In this document: positions 1-5,801 of the stretch, piece by piece | Position numbering within the stretch: the stretch's first letter is position 1 | Layout of the letters: each line of letters starts with the position of its first letter | Origin: JABDPF01 sp036351575 | GTDB lineage: Bacteria; Pseudomonadota; Gammaproteobacteria; Xanthomonadales; SZUA-36 | Length of the DNA stretch: 6,545 bases | Direction: 5' to 3' | Assembly: GCA_036351575.1 (NCBI GenBank) | Contig: JAZBPJ010000152.1 | Location: forward strand, 1 to 6,545 | Notes under the pieces: model-generated | Seen by the model: the letters and a program-made list of their open reading frames with translations, nothing else | Told to the model about the DNA's origin: nothing | Databases searched by the model: none | Position numbers and translations under genes: made by a program

Positions 1-699
1 AAGCAGCGCGACGAGGCGCGGCAGGCGCAGGAAATGCAGGAGCGCCGCCGGGAGCGGGAAGAACAGCTTCGCCAGCAGCGCGAGCGTGAAGCGCTGGAAG
101 CGGAGGAAGCGGCGCGCCGCCAGCGTGAACTGGAAGCCCAGCGCCAGCGCGACGCCCAGGACCGGCTGATGAAGCTGCGCCAGGAGCGCGAGCGCAAGCT
201 GGAAGAGGAGCGCCTCAGGCAGCAGCGCGAACTGGACGAGATCCGGCGCCAGCGCGAAGATGCCGAAAAGCAGCGCAAGCTGGAGGAAGAACGCCTCAAG
301 CAGCTGGAAGCCGAGCGCGAGCGCGTCAAGCAGCAAGAAGCGCAGAAACAGCGCGCAGCGCTGGAGGCGCAGCAGCAGGCTGAGCAGGCGCGTGCATTCC
401 GTGCCGGCCAGCAGGCCACTTTGCGGGAACAGTACGTGGCGACGATCGCGGCCGTGGTTACGGACAACTGGCTGCGGCCGCCGACGGCGCGGGCCGGGCT
501 GCGCTGCACCGTGCGTGTCGTGCAGATTCCGGGCGGCGAGGTGATTTCGTCCAGCCTGGTCGGCCGCTGCAACGGCGACGAGGCGACGCGGCGCTCGATC
601 CTGGCCGCGGTGGACCGCACCGGTATTCTTCCTTATCGTGGCTTCGAGGACGTGTTCTCCCGGGAGATCGAATTCATTTTTACTTACAGTGGTGATTGA
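1..699 (+). CDS. tolA: TolA, C-terminal part (5' end outside window)
   Basis: TolA spans the periplasm: an N-terminal inner-membrane anchor (missing here) contacts TolQR, a long helix crosses the periplasm, and the C-terminal domain III contacts TolB/Pal and is used by some colicins and phages. The frame is open from base 1 and 232 codons are visible. Codons 1 to about 135 are an uninterrupted charged helix rich in Gln, Arg, Glu and Ala with no prolines, as expected for domain II. From about codon 137 a globular domain III follows, beginning around LREQYVATIAAVV and containing the pattern W-x-RPP, two cysteines (Cys169 in LRCTVRV, Cys190 in GRCNGD) that fit the conserved disulfide, and a terminal EFIFTYSGD. 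The helix is Gln/Arg-rich rather than Ala/Lys-rich as in E. coli, which is within the variation of the family. The stop codon lies 4 nt before the preferred tolB start, so the two are co-transcribed. The methionine at 34 is internal and not a start. Confidence 0.93.
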   Translation, partial: KQRDEARQAQEMQERRREREEQLRQQREREALEAEEAARRQRELEAQRQRDAQDRLMKLRQERERKLEEERLRQQRELDEIRRQREDAEKQRKLEEERLKQLEAERERVKQQEAQKQRAALEAQQQAEQARAFRAGQQATLREQYVATIAAVVTDNWLRPPTARAGLRCTVRVVQIPGGEVISSSLVGRCNGDEATRRSILAAVDRTGILPYRGFEDVFSREIEFIFTYSGD

Positions 700-703
700 T
701 AAC

Positions 704-2008
704 GTGAACAGACTTGCCAGGCGGATACTCGCTTTTGCCTTCCTGCTGTCCCTTGCCGGGACCGTGCAGGCGCAATTGCAGATCGAGATCGTAGACGGAA
801 ATCCCAGCGCGCTGCCGATCGCAGTCGTGCCCTTCGAGTGGCTGGAAGAAGGCTACCCGCCGATCGACACGGTGGAACAGATCGTGGCCAACGACCTGTA
901 CCGGTCCGGCCTGTTCGACCCGATGGCGGTCGAGGACATGCCCGACAGGCCCGCCGACGCCGAGGGGATCCGTTTCGGAACCTGGCGGCTGCTGCAAGTC
1001 GATTACATCGTGATCGGCAAGGTGCGCACGCCGGCCGACGGGCAGGGGCACGAGATCCACTACCAGCTGTTCGACGTGCACAAGCAGGAACGACTGCTCT
1101 CGCGCATCACCACCGTTGGCCCGGGTGACCTCCGTTTCGGGGCGCACAAGGTGTCCGATTCGATCTACGAGGCGCTGACCGGCGTGCCGGGCGCGTTTTC
1201 CACGCGCATTGCCTACGTGACCGCCACGGGAACCGGTGGTGAGACTCATTACGAGCTCGTCGTCGCCGACGCCGACGGCTTCGGGCCGCAGTCCATCGTC
1301 GGTTCGCCCGAACCGCTGCTTTCACCGGCCTGGTCACCGGACGGCCGCCGCCTGGCGTACGTTTCGTTCGAGCAGGGCAACAGCGCCATCTACGTGCAGG
1401 ACGTGGCCACGGGCGCCCGGGAACTGGTATCCAGCGGCAAGGGCATCAACGGCGCGCCGGCGTTCTCGCCTGACGGCAGCAAGCTGGCGCTGACCCTGTC
1501 GCGCACCGGCAACCCGGAGATTTACGTGCGGGACATGGCGAGCGGGCTTACCAAGCAGATCGTTCAGCACTGGTCCATCGACACCGAACCGGCCTGGTCG
1601 CCGGACGGCCGCTACGTGTATTTCACGTCCGACCGGGCGGGCCGGCCGCAGATTTACAAGGTGCCGGCGGGGGGCGGAAACCCCGAGCGGGTGACGCTGG
1701 AAGGCGAATACAACGCCCGCGCCAGCATCTCGCCGGACGGCCGCAAAATCGCTGTAGCGCAGGGTAAGGGAAACGAGTATCGTATAGCCGTCTGGGATAT
1801 CGAGTCCGAACGTTTCACGATCCTGACCCCGGGCCGGATGGACGAGTCGCCGAGCTATGCGCCGAACGGCAGCATGATCCTCTACGCGACCCGTGAAGGC
1901 GATCGCGGCGTGCTGTCCGCCGTGTCGGCCGACGGCAGCGTGCGGACCCGCCTGATTCTCAGCGAAGGTGATGTTAGGGAGCCCGCATGGTCACCCGTAA
2001 TCAGGTAG
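704..2008 (+). CDS. tolB: Tol-Pal system beta-propeller protein TolB
   Basis: Periplasmic TolB binds Pal at the outer membrane and is released by TolA, helping keep the outer membrane attached during division. I chose the GTG at 704: it gives a textbook signal peptide (MNRLARRILAFAFLLSLAGTVQA, cleaved before QLQIEIV) and has GGTGA at 691-695, 8 nt upstream. The in-frame GTG at 692 and ATG at 638 add residues in front of the charged N-region and lack a ribosome site. The product is 434 aa, close to the usual 430. Residues about 24-160 form the N-terminal domain (PIAVVPFEW, VANDLYRSGLFDP, DYIVIGKV). The rest is a six-bladed propeller with repeated SPDG motifs: AWSPDGRRLAY, AFSPDGSKLAL, AWSPDGRYVYF, SISPDGRKIAV, SYAPNGSMILY and a last AWSP. 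It sits 4 nt after tolA. The gap to pal is 70 nt. Confidence 0.96.
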   Translation: MNRLARRILAFAFLLSLAGTVQAQLQIEIVDGNPSALPIAVVPFEWLEEGYPPIDTVEQIVANDLYRSGLFDPMAVEDMPDRPADAEGIRFGTWRLLQVDYIVIGKVRTPADGQGHEIHYQLFDVHKQERLLSRITTVGPGDLRFGAHKVSDSIYEALTGVPGAFSTRIAYVTATGTGGETHYELVVADADGFGPQSIVGSPEPLLSPAWSPDGRRLAYVSFEQGNSAIYVQDVATGARELVSSGKGINGAPAFSPDGSKLALTLSRTGNPEIYVRDMASGLTKQIVQHWSIDTEPAWSPDGRYVYFTSDRAGRPQIYKVPAGGGNPERVTLEGEYNARASISPDGRKIAVAQGKGNEYRIAVWDIESERFTILTPGRMDESPSYAPNGSMILYATREGDRGVLSAVSADGSVRTRLILSEGDVREPAWSPVIR

Positions 2009-2067
2009 AATACAAAAACAATTGAATTTACTGCGTGGGGCTGTTGTGGACGGCCCGATCTATAACC

Positions 2068-2074
2068 AGGAGGT
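2068..2074 (+). promoter_or_regulatory. Strong ribosome binding site deciding the pal start
   Basis: AGGAGGT is a near-perfect Shine-Dalgarno sequence. Two ATGs follow in the same frame at 2076 and 2079. The second lies 4-5 nt from the AGGAGG core and is the better spaced, and it gives a clean lipoprotein signal beginning MKSAW. The longer frame that starts with TTG at 2022 has no ribosome site and would put hydrophilic residues ahead of the signal. The strength of this site fits the high abundance of Pal. Confidence 0.8.
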
Positions 2075-2078
2075 AATG

Positions 2079-2606
2079 ATGAAAAGCGCATGGCGACTGA
2101 CTCTCGCACTGATGATCACGTTCACGTTTGCGGCTTGCAAATCCACGCCGGAACCGGTCGACGAACCGGCGCAGGTTGAAGAGAAGCCCCCGGTCCAGGT
2201 CGATACCAAGCCGGCCCTCGATCCGCGTGACTACACCAACGCCGATAATTTCGACAACCCGGAAAGCCTGTTGTCCAAGCGCGTCATTTACTTCGATTTC
2301 GACAAGTCCACGGTGCTGCCGCAGTACCGCCCGATCGTCGAAGCGCATGCAGCCTACCTGGCTTCCAGCAGCAGCGCCCGCATGACGCTCGAAGGCCATG
2401 CCGACGAACGTGGTACGCGTGAGTACAATCTTGGCCTCGGCGAACGTCGCGGCAACGCGGTGTCCGGGCTGATGTCGGCCCAGGGCGGCCGCGGCAGCCA
2501 GATGAACGTTGTGAGCTACGGTGAAGAACGCCCGACCTGCCGCGTCAGCGACGAGGAATGCTGGGCCATGAATCGCCGCGTGGAGATCGTTTACACGGCC
2601 AGGTAA
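2079..2606 (+). CDS. pal: Peptidoglycan-associated lipoprotein Pal
   Basis: Outer-membrane lipoprotein that binds peptidoglycan through an OmpA-like domain and TolB through the same face. The product is 175 aa (E. coli Pal is 173). Residues 1-19 are a lipoprotein signal (K/R start, LTLALMITFTF) ending at FAAC. The -3 position is Phe instead of the usual Leu, a mild departure from the lipobox. A Pro/Glu/Val-rich tether follows (about 20-50), then the OmpA-like domain from VIYFDFDKS. It contains GHADERGTREYNLGLGERR, which includes the conserved Asp and Arg that hold diaminopimelate in the family, and ends MNRRVEIVYTAR. Two cysteines in TCRVSDEECW may form a disulfide. The stop is 1 nt before the cpoB ATG. 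The 70-nt tolB-pal gap is AT-richer than its surroundings and could hold a weak separate promoter, but I see no convincing one. Confidence 0.96.
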   Translation: MKSAWRLTLALMITFTFAACKSTPEPVDEPAQVEEKPPVQVDTKPALDPRDYTNADNFDNPESLLSKRVIYFDFDKSTVLPQYRPIVEAHAAYLASSSSARMTLEGHADERGTREYNLGLGERRGNAVSGLMSAQGGRGSQMNVVSYGEERPTCRVSDEECWAMNRRVEIVYTAR

Positions 2607-2607
2607 C

Positions 2608-3429
2608 ATGTCACAGAGAACGTTCAGAAAAATTCCGATGGCCGGCCTCGCGCTGGCCATCGTTTTATCCGCGCCCCTGCCGGCGCAGGAAGCCGATCCC
2701 CAGGTGATGGCCAATCTCGTCGTCCAGGTGCAGGAACTCCAGGACGAGGTTCGAACGCTGCGCGGCATGATGGAAGAGCAGGCCCGGGAACTGGAAAACC
2801 TCAAGCGCAGGCAGCGCGACCAGTACCTGGACCTGGACCAGCGCCTTTCGGACGTGTCCAGTGCCCAGCCGCTGGAGCCTGTCCGCTATTCCGGCGGTGA
2901 ATCCGTCGCGGCGGGGGCCGCCACGCAGGGGACCCCCGTGCAGGACGCGCCCGAAGTGCGCGAGACGGTGGGCGGCGAGTCGGCCGTAACCGGAATCGGT
3001 GTGCCGACCACGCAAAGCGAAACCGTGGCGGCGTCCCCGGAAGCGGAAAAGCAGGCCTACGACCAGGCGTTCCAGGCCCTGAAAGAATTGCGCTACGCGG
3101 ACGCGGCGGATGCCTTCCGTTCGTTCCTCGATCGCTATCCCGACAGCGAGTACGCGGACAACGCGCAGTACTGGCTGGGCGAGTCTTACTACGTCACGCG
3201 AAACTACGACATCGCGCTGACCGCGTTCGAGGAGCTGCTGGCGCGCTTTCCGGAGAGCCCCAAGGCGCCCGATGCGCTGCTGAAGGTCGGTTACACGCAC
3301 TACGAGCTCGAGCAGTGGGACAGCGCCCGCGCGGCCCTGACCCAGGTGCAGGAAAATTACCCGGACAGCACCCTGTCGCGGCTGGCGGAAAACCGGCTGC
3401 GCAGCATGCGGATGGAAGGGCATTACTGA
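2608..3429 (+). CDS. cpoB: Cell division coordinator CpoB (YbgF)
   Basis: Periplasmic protein that in E. coli binds TolA and the PBP1B/LpoB synthase, coordinating outer-membrane constriction with septal wall synthesis. The product is 273 aa. Residues 1-26 are a Sec signal (RTFRKIPMAGLALAIVLSAPLPA, probable cleavage before QEADP). Residues about 34-82 are a heptad-patterned coiled coil (VVQVQELQDEVRTLRGMMEE onward), the trimerisation region of the family. Residues about 83-143 are a low-complexity Ala/Gly/Val/Thr linker. Residues about 144-268 hold three TPR-like units: YDQAFQALKELRYADAADAF, then YWLGESYYVTRNYDIALTAF, then VGYTHYELEQWDSARAALTQ, each followed by a YP/FP turn. The ATG starts 1 nt after the pal stop with only a weak AGG upstream, so translational coupling to pal is likely. 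The stop codon is inside a palindrome (3427-3460). Confidence 0.93.
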   Translation: MSQRTFRKIPMAGLALAIVLSAPLPAQEADPQVMANLVVQVQELQDEVRTLRGMMEEQARELENLKRRQRDQYLDLDQRLSDVSSAQPLEPVRYSGGESVAAGAATQGTPVQDAPEVRETVGGESAVTGIGVPTTQSETVAASPEAEKQAYDQAFQALKELRYADAADAFRSFLDRYPDSEYADNAQYWLGESYYVTRNYDIALTAFEELLARFPESPKAPDALLKVGYTHYELEQWDSARAALTQVQENYPDSTLSRLAENRLRSMRMEGHY

Positions 3430-3538
3430 CCTGAAAATCGCAATGGCGATTTTCAGGTCATCCCGCACTTGATGCGGGATCTTCCCCAGGCCCGCGAAAA
3501 GGTCCCGGATATTTGCCTTCGGCAAATTCCGGGATGAC
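3427..3538. repeat. Compound palindromic intergenic repeat (REP/MITE-like)
   Basis: Three hairpins are packed between cpoB and queE. The first is a perfect 15-bp stem (3427-3441 with 3446-3460, loop AATG) that includes the cpoB stop codon. The second is ATCCCGCA/TGCGGGAT (3460-3467 with 3473-3480, loop CTTGA). The third is ATTTGCC/GGCAAAT (3511-3517 with 3521-3527), continued outward by a further 7 pairs (3503-3509 with 3528-3534) after one bulged T at 3510. The ends GTCATCCCG (3457-3465) and CGGGATGAC (3530-3538) are 9-nt inverted repeats that frame an 82-bp unit, which suggests a mobile palindromic element. None of the hairpins is followed by a T-run, so classical rho-independent termination is not supported, although the first could protect the tol-pal mRNA 3' end. 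Confidence 0.65.
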
Positions 3539-3609
3539 GGCAGCAGTAGCGCGGCGTAATGCAATGGCCCCGTCATCCCTGCCATTCTGACCCCAACCCC
3601 ACACCGCGC

Positions 3610-3615
3610 TAGAAT
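3610..3615 (+). promoter_or_regulatory. Possible -10 element of queE promoter
   Basis: TAGAAT lies exactly 7 nt before the queE ATG at 3623. A poor -35 candidate, TTCTGA (3585-3590), is 19 nt upstream. If used, transcription would begin at or within a base or two of the ATG, giving a leaderless or near-leaderless message, which would agree with the lack of a Shine-Dalgarno sequence there. The call rests on one hexamer. Confidence 0.35.
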
Positions 3616-3622
3616 ACGCCCC

Positions 3623-4288
3623 ATGAACGACGTTCCCCCATCCCGCGCAGGCATGCTCAAGATCACCGAGGTCTTTCACTCGCTGCAGGGCGAGGCGCTG
3701 CAGGCCGGCCTGCCGACGGTGTTCGTGCGCCTGACCGGCTGCCCGCTGCGCTGCACCTACTGCGACAGCGAGTACGCCTTTTACGGCGGCGACTGGATGA
3801 GCTTCGAGCAGATACTCGAGGAAATCGGGAAATACGGGACCCGAAATGTCTGCGTGACCGGCGGAGAGCCCCTGGCGCAGAAGCGCTGCGCGGAATTTCT
3901 CGTGCGGCTTTGCGATGCCGGCTACCACGTCTCGCTGGAAACCAGCGGCGCGCTGGATATCGCGATGGCCGACCGCCGCGTGTGCCGGGTCGTTGATTTC
4001 AAGACGCCCGGCTCCGGCGAAGAGGGCCGCAACCGCTGGCAGAACGTGGACGAACTGACGGGGCACGACCAGGTCAAGTTCGTGATCTGCTCGCGGCAGG
4101 ACTACGAATGGGCCCGCGAACAGGTGAAATCCCGCGGGCTGCCGGACCGCTGCGAAGTGCTGTTTTCCCCTTCCTGGGGGCAGGTCGAAGCGGCGGAACT
4201 GGCGGACTGGATACTGCAGGACCGGCTGCCGGTGCGTTTCCAGCTGCAGCTGCACAAGCTGCTGTGGGGCGACGAACCGGGACGATGA
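3623..4288 (+). CDS. queE: 7-carboxy-7-deazaguanine synthase QueE (radical SAM)
   Basis: QueE converts 6-carboxy-5,6,7,8-tetrahydropterin to 7-carboxy-7-deazaguanine (CDG), the ring-contracting step towards queuosine, using SAM and a [4Fe-4S] cluster. The product is 221 aa, as expected for this short radical SAM enzyme. FHSLQGE (18-24) is the family N-terminal signature. Cys40-x3-Cys44-x2-Cys47 in GCPLRCTYCDS binds the cluster. VCVTGGEPL contains the GGEP SAM-binding motif. SLETSG, VDFKTPGSGE and VKFVICSRQDYEW match the later strands, and QLQLHKLLW is the typical C-terminus. Two starts are possible: ATG 3623 (no ribosome site, 7 nt after TAGAAT) or ATG 3653, which begins MLKITEVF and aligns with the usual N-terminus of the family. 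I list the longer form and am unsure of the first 10 residues. queC follows 58 nt downstream and catalyses the next step. Confidence 0.93.
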   Translation: MNDVPPSRAGMLKITEVFHSLQGEALQAGLPTVFVRLTGCPLRCTYCDSEYAFYGGDWMSFEQILEEIGKYGTRNVCVTGGEPLAQKRCAEFLVRLCDAGYHVSLETSGALDIAMADRRVCRVVDFKTPGSGEEGRNRWQNVDELTGHDQVKFVICSRQDYEWAREQVKSRGLPDRCEVLFSPSWGQVEAAELADWILQDRLPVRFQLQLHKLLWGDEPGR

Positions 4289-4297
4289 TAGGCTACA

Positions 4298-4335
4298 CGG
4301 GGTCAGAGTAAGTGACTTACTCTGACCCCGGTTTT
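4298..4335. terminator. Perfect hairpin plus TTTT between queE and queC; also a probable dispersed palindrome
   Basis: CGGGGTCAGAGTAA (4298-4311) pairs perfectly over 14 bp with TTACTCTGACCCCG (4317-4330) around a GTGAC loop, and TTTT follows at 4332-4335. The shape is that of a rho-independent terminator or attenuator located directly before the queC ribosome site (AGGAG 4336-4340). The outer sequence GGGGTCAGAGT...ACTCTGACCCC also looks like a palindrome I associate with scattered copies near REP-associated tyrosine transposases. That association is from memory and not shown here. TCTGACCCC occurs again at 3586-3594 before queE. The T-run is short, so termination may be partial. Confidence 0.55.
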
Positions 4336-4346
4336 AGGAGCCCGCC

Positions 4347-5042
4347 ATGCGGGCGATAATCACCCACATGAACAAAGAATCCAAAAAAGCAGTCGTCCTC
4401 GTATCCGGCGGCCTTGATTCCGCCACCGCCCTGGCGATGGCGAAGGACAGCGGATTCGATTGCCATGCGCTCGCCGTGGATTACGGCCAAAGACACCGGT
4501 CCGAACTGGCCGCCGCGAAGCGCGTCACAGCGGCCGCGGGCTCGCCGCTCAAAGTACTGCCGCTGGACCTGCGCGCCATCGGCGGCTCCGCGCTGACCGA
4601 CGATATCGACGTGCCCGAGGGCGGCACCGAGGGCATACCCGTGACCTACGTGCCGGCACGCAACACCATCATGCTCTCGCTGGCGCTGGGCTGGGCGGAG
4701 GTACTCGGCGCCGAGGACATATTTATCGGTGTCAACGCGGTGGACTACTCGGGATACCCGGATTGCCGGCCGGAGTTCATCGCGGCTTACCAGCGCATGG
4801 CGAGACTCGCGACCCGGGCGGGCGTCGAGGGCGCGGGCATGACCATCCATACGCCGCTGATCGACCTGAGCAAGGCCGAGATCATTCGGGCCGGCATGCG
4901 ACTGGGCGTGGATTATTCCCTGACGGTGTCCTGTTACCAGGCGGACGATGACGGCCGCGCCTGCGGCGCCTGCGATTCCTGCCTGATCCGCAGGGACGGC
5001 TTCGCGGCAGCGGGGGTTCCGGACCCGACGCGGTACCGGTGA
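4347..5042 (+). CDS. queC: 7-cyano-7-deazaguanine synthase QueC
   Basis: QueC uses ATP and ammonia to turn CDG into preQ0 (7-cyano-7-deazaguanine), the step after QueE. The product is 231 aa. The PP-loop SGGLDS (20-25) binds the ATP phosphates. AVDYGQRHRSEL, TYVPARNTIMLSLAL, FIGVNAVDYSGYPDCRPEF and TPLIDLSKAEII are family blocks. Cys196, Cys206, Cys209 and Cys212 (SCYQ, then CGACDSC) form the zinc site. ATG 4347 has AGGAG 6 nt upstream and is my choice. ATG 4368 would start MNKESKKAVVLVSGG, closer to the usual N-terminus, and has GATAAT 7 nt upstream, so a shorter, possibly leaderless form cannot be excluded. Gene order queE-queC agrees with the pathway. QueD and QueF are not in the window. 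Confidence 0.95.
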   Translation: MRAIITHMNKESKKAVVLVSGGLDSATALAMAKDSGFDCHALAVDYGQRHRSELAAAKRVTAAAGSPLKVLPLDLRAIGGSALTDDIDVPEGGTEGIPVTYVPARNTIMLSLALGWAEVLGAEDIFIGVNAVDYSGYPDCRPEFIAAYQRMARLATRAGVEGAGMTIHTPLIDLSKAEIIRAGMRLGVDYSLTVSCYQADDDGRACGACDSCLIRRDGFAAAGVPDPTRYR

Positions 5043-5054
5043 TTCAGAAAAAAT

Positions 5055-5089
5055 CCGGCACGCAAACGGCTTGAGCCGGGCCGGTTTTT
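5055..5089 (+). terminator. Putative rho-independent terminator of queC
   Basis: CCGGC (5055-5059) can pair with GCCGG (5080-5084), enclosing an inner CGGC-TTGA-GCCG hairpin (5067-5078), and five T residues follow at 5085-5089. A run of six A residues at 5048-5053 mirrors the T-run, so the structure could act in both directions. It begins 13 nt after the queC stop. The stem has an unpaired interior, so strength is uncertain. Confidence 0.5.
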
Positions 5090-5099
5090 CACCTACAAT
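5071..5099 (+). promoter_or_regulatory. sigma-70 promoter of tRNA-Lys
   Basis: TTGAGC (5071-5076) and TACAAT (5094-5099) are separated by an ideal 17 nt and match four and five of six consensus positions. The expected start near 5106 lies about 13 nt before the mature tRNA 5' end. The -35 box sits in the loop and right arm of the queC terminator hairpin. Confidence 0.75.
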
Positions 5100-5118
5100 T
5101 CAGCCCCTTCCCCTCGAC

Positions 5119-5194
5119 GGGCCGTTAGCTCAGCTGGTAGAGCACCGGACTTTTAATCCGTTGGTCGTAGGTTCGAACCCTACACGGCCCACCA
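5119..5194 (+). tRNA. tRNA-Lys (anticodon TTT)
   Basis: A complete 76-nt cloverleaf. The acceptor is GGGCCGT/ACGGCCC (5119-5125 with 5184-5190), D arm GCTC/GAGC with AGCTGGTA loop, anticodon loop CTTTTAA with anticodon TTT at 5152-5154, and T arm GTAGG-TTCGAAC-CCTAC. The discriminator is A and the CCA is encoded. The first anticodon-stem pair is a C-U mismatch at a position that is G-U in E. coli tRNA-Lys. Base composition changes abruptly after the CCA, as expected where an integrative element uses the tRNA 3' end as its attachment site. Confidence 0.97.
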
Positions 5195-5208
5195 TTAAAA
5201 ACAATTAC

Positions 5209-5448
5209 TTATAAATTCAGTCTCGATGTTTTTTGTCTCTGGGTCCTAAATAGGTCCCATTTGTTGCCTGCCTTTCCGGCCAATGGGGGCGTATCGAGGT
5301 AATACAGATCGGTGTTAAAGATACTTAAAAAATGCTCAATACCAAGTAATCGCCTGTAAGCATTTATTCGAGGTAACCCAAAGTCCCTGAATATCAGGCC
5401 ACGTAACGGTTTGAGTTGAATAAGTCGAGAGTTAACAGGCGACGAAAA
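5209..5448 (-). pseudogene. Start-less 79-codon open frame abutting tRNA-Lys (possible gene remnant)
   Basis: The minus strand is open from 5448, just after a TAG, to a TAA at 5209-5211. No ATG or GTG occurs in the frame, and its only TTG is late. The predicted peptide looks protein-like: it contains LIFRDFGLPRINAYRRLLGI, then EHFLSIFNTDLYYLDTPPLA, and ends GNKWDLFRTQRQKTSRLNL. Other frames here are broken more often. It lies downstream of the AP2-like gene on the same strand but in another frame, with a hairpin between. I do not recognise a family. It could be a decayed gene, the 3' end of a gene cut off by recombination, or a chance open frame. It shows no integrase C-terminal motifs (no R-H-R-Y pattern). 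Confidence 0.3.
5241..5258. repeat. Short interrupted palindrome 46 nt after the tRNA
   Basis: GGGTCCTA (5241-5248) and TAGGTCCC (5251-5258) form an inverted repeat with a single T-T mismatch and a 2-nt centre. GGTCC also recurs as a direct repeat 11 nt apart. It could be a weak tRNA terminator stem or a recombinase/accessory-protein site near the presumed attachment site. There is no T-run. Confidence 0.35.
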
Positions 5449-5461
5449 CTACTGCCTGTTA
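5433..5461. repeat. 8-bp inverted repeat downstream of the AP2-like gene
   Basis: TAACAGGC (5433-5440) and GCCTGTTA (5454-5461) frame a 13-nt loop, starting 11 nt beyond the stop of the minus-strand gene at 5472. It could be a weak terminator or a remnant end, but no T-run follows in either direction. Confidence 0.35.
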
Positions 5462-5471
5462 GTTGGGGAAA

Positions 5472-5801
5472 CTACCCGCTGATTTCAGCCTTCCTGGGCC
5501 TTGGATGGCCGAAGGTTTCAATAAGGTATTGGTAATGGTCATCCTCTAATGGCTTGGTATGCGGTAAGCCATGAAAATTGATGAATGCCTGGCGTGCCAT
5601 TGCTGCTTCTTCATCAGAACGGTAACCACCCTCCCGGTATCTCACACCGTTTACTTGCACCTGCCAGGTGAAATTCCCAGGATGATGCTCCCATACTCCC
5701 GGGTAGGCGGTTTTGTTGGATCTCATACGCCGGTCCCGGCGATTCATGGACTTCCACCACTTTCCGGTTTTGTCGGGGAGTTTCACCTGTTCAATGTACA
5801 T
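5472..5801 (-). CDS. Small protein with AP2/ERF-like DNA-binding domain
   Basis: The product is 109 aa. Residues about 33-80 match the pattern of bacterial and phage AP2-like domains: YPGVW (33-37), a strand with W46 and QVQVNGVRY, GGY (58-60), then an acidic-start helix SDEEAAMARQAFINFHG (62-78). In this family the three strands contact DNA and the helix packs behind. AP2-like domains occur in phage HNH endonucleases, at the N-terminus of integrases and as small stand-alone proteins on mobile elements. The N-terminal part is very basic (NRRDRRMRSNK, 20-30), consistent with DNA binding. The C-terminal 25 residues are unassigned. ATG 5801 is preceded by GAGG 6 nt upstream. The frame stays open for 35 more codons upstream, to a TAG at 5907-5909, but without a start codon. 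No catalytic motif is visible, so an accessory DNA-binding or regulatory role is the most I can infer. Confidence 0.72.
   Translation of the reverse strand: MYIEQVKLPDKTGKWWKSMNRRDRRMRSNKTAYPGVWEHHPGNFTWQVQVNGVRYREGGYRSDEEAAMARQAFINFHGLPHTKPLEDDHYQYLIETFGHPRPRKAEISG

Noticed and set aside
638..703. Longer tolB start at ATG 638 or GTG 692
   Set aside because: ATG 638 lies inside tolA domain III. Both starts would bury the signal peptide behind extra residues and neither has a ribosome site, whereas GTG 704 has both.
2028..2804. 258-codon minus-strand frame opposite pal/cpoB
   Set aside because: It is a shadow frame of two well-identified genes in GC-rich DNA, with no homology-like motif.
4289..4346. 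preQ1-type riboswitch before queC
   Set aside because: The sequence is a simple perfect hairpin, without the small C-rich loop and A-rich tail expected of a preQ1 aptamer.
5119..5471. Truncated tyrosine integrase next to the tRNA
   Set aside because: Neither strand shows the R...H-x-x-R...Y motifs. The open minus frame there has none of the integrase C-terminal pattern.
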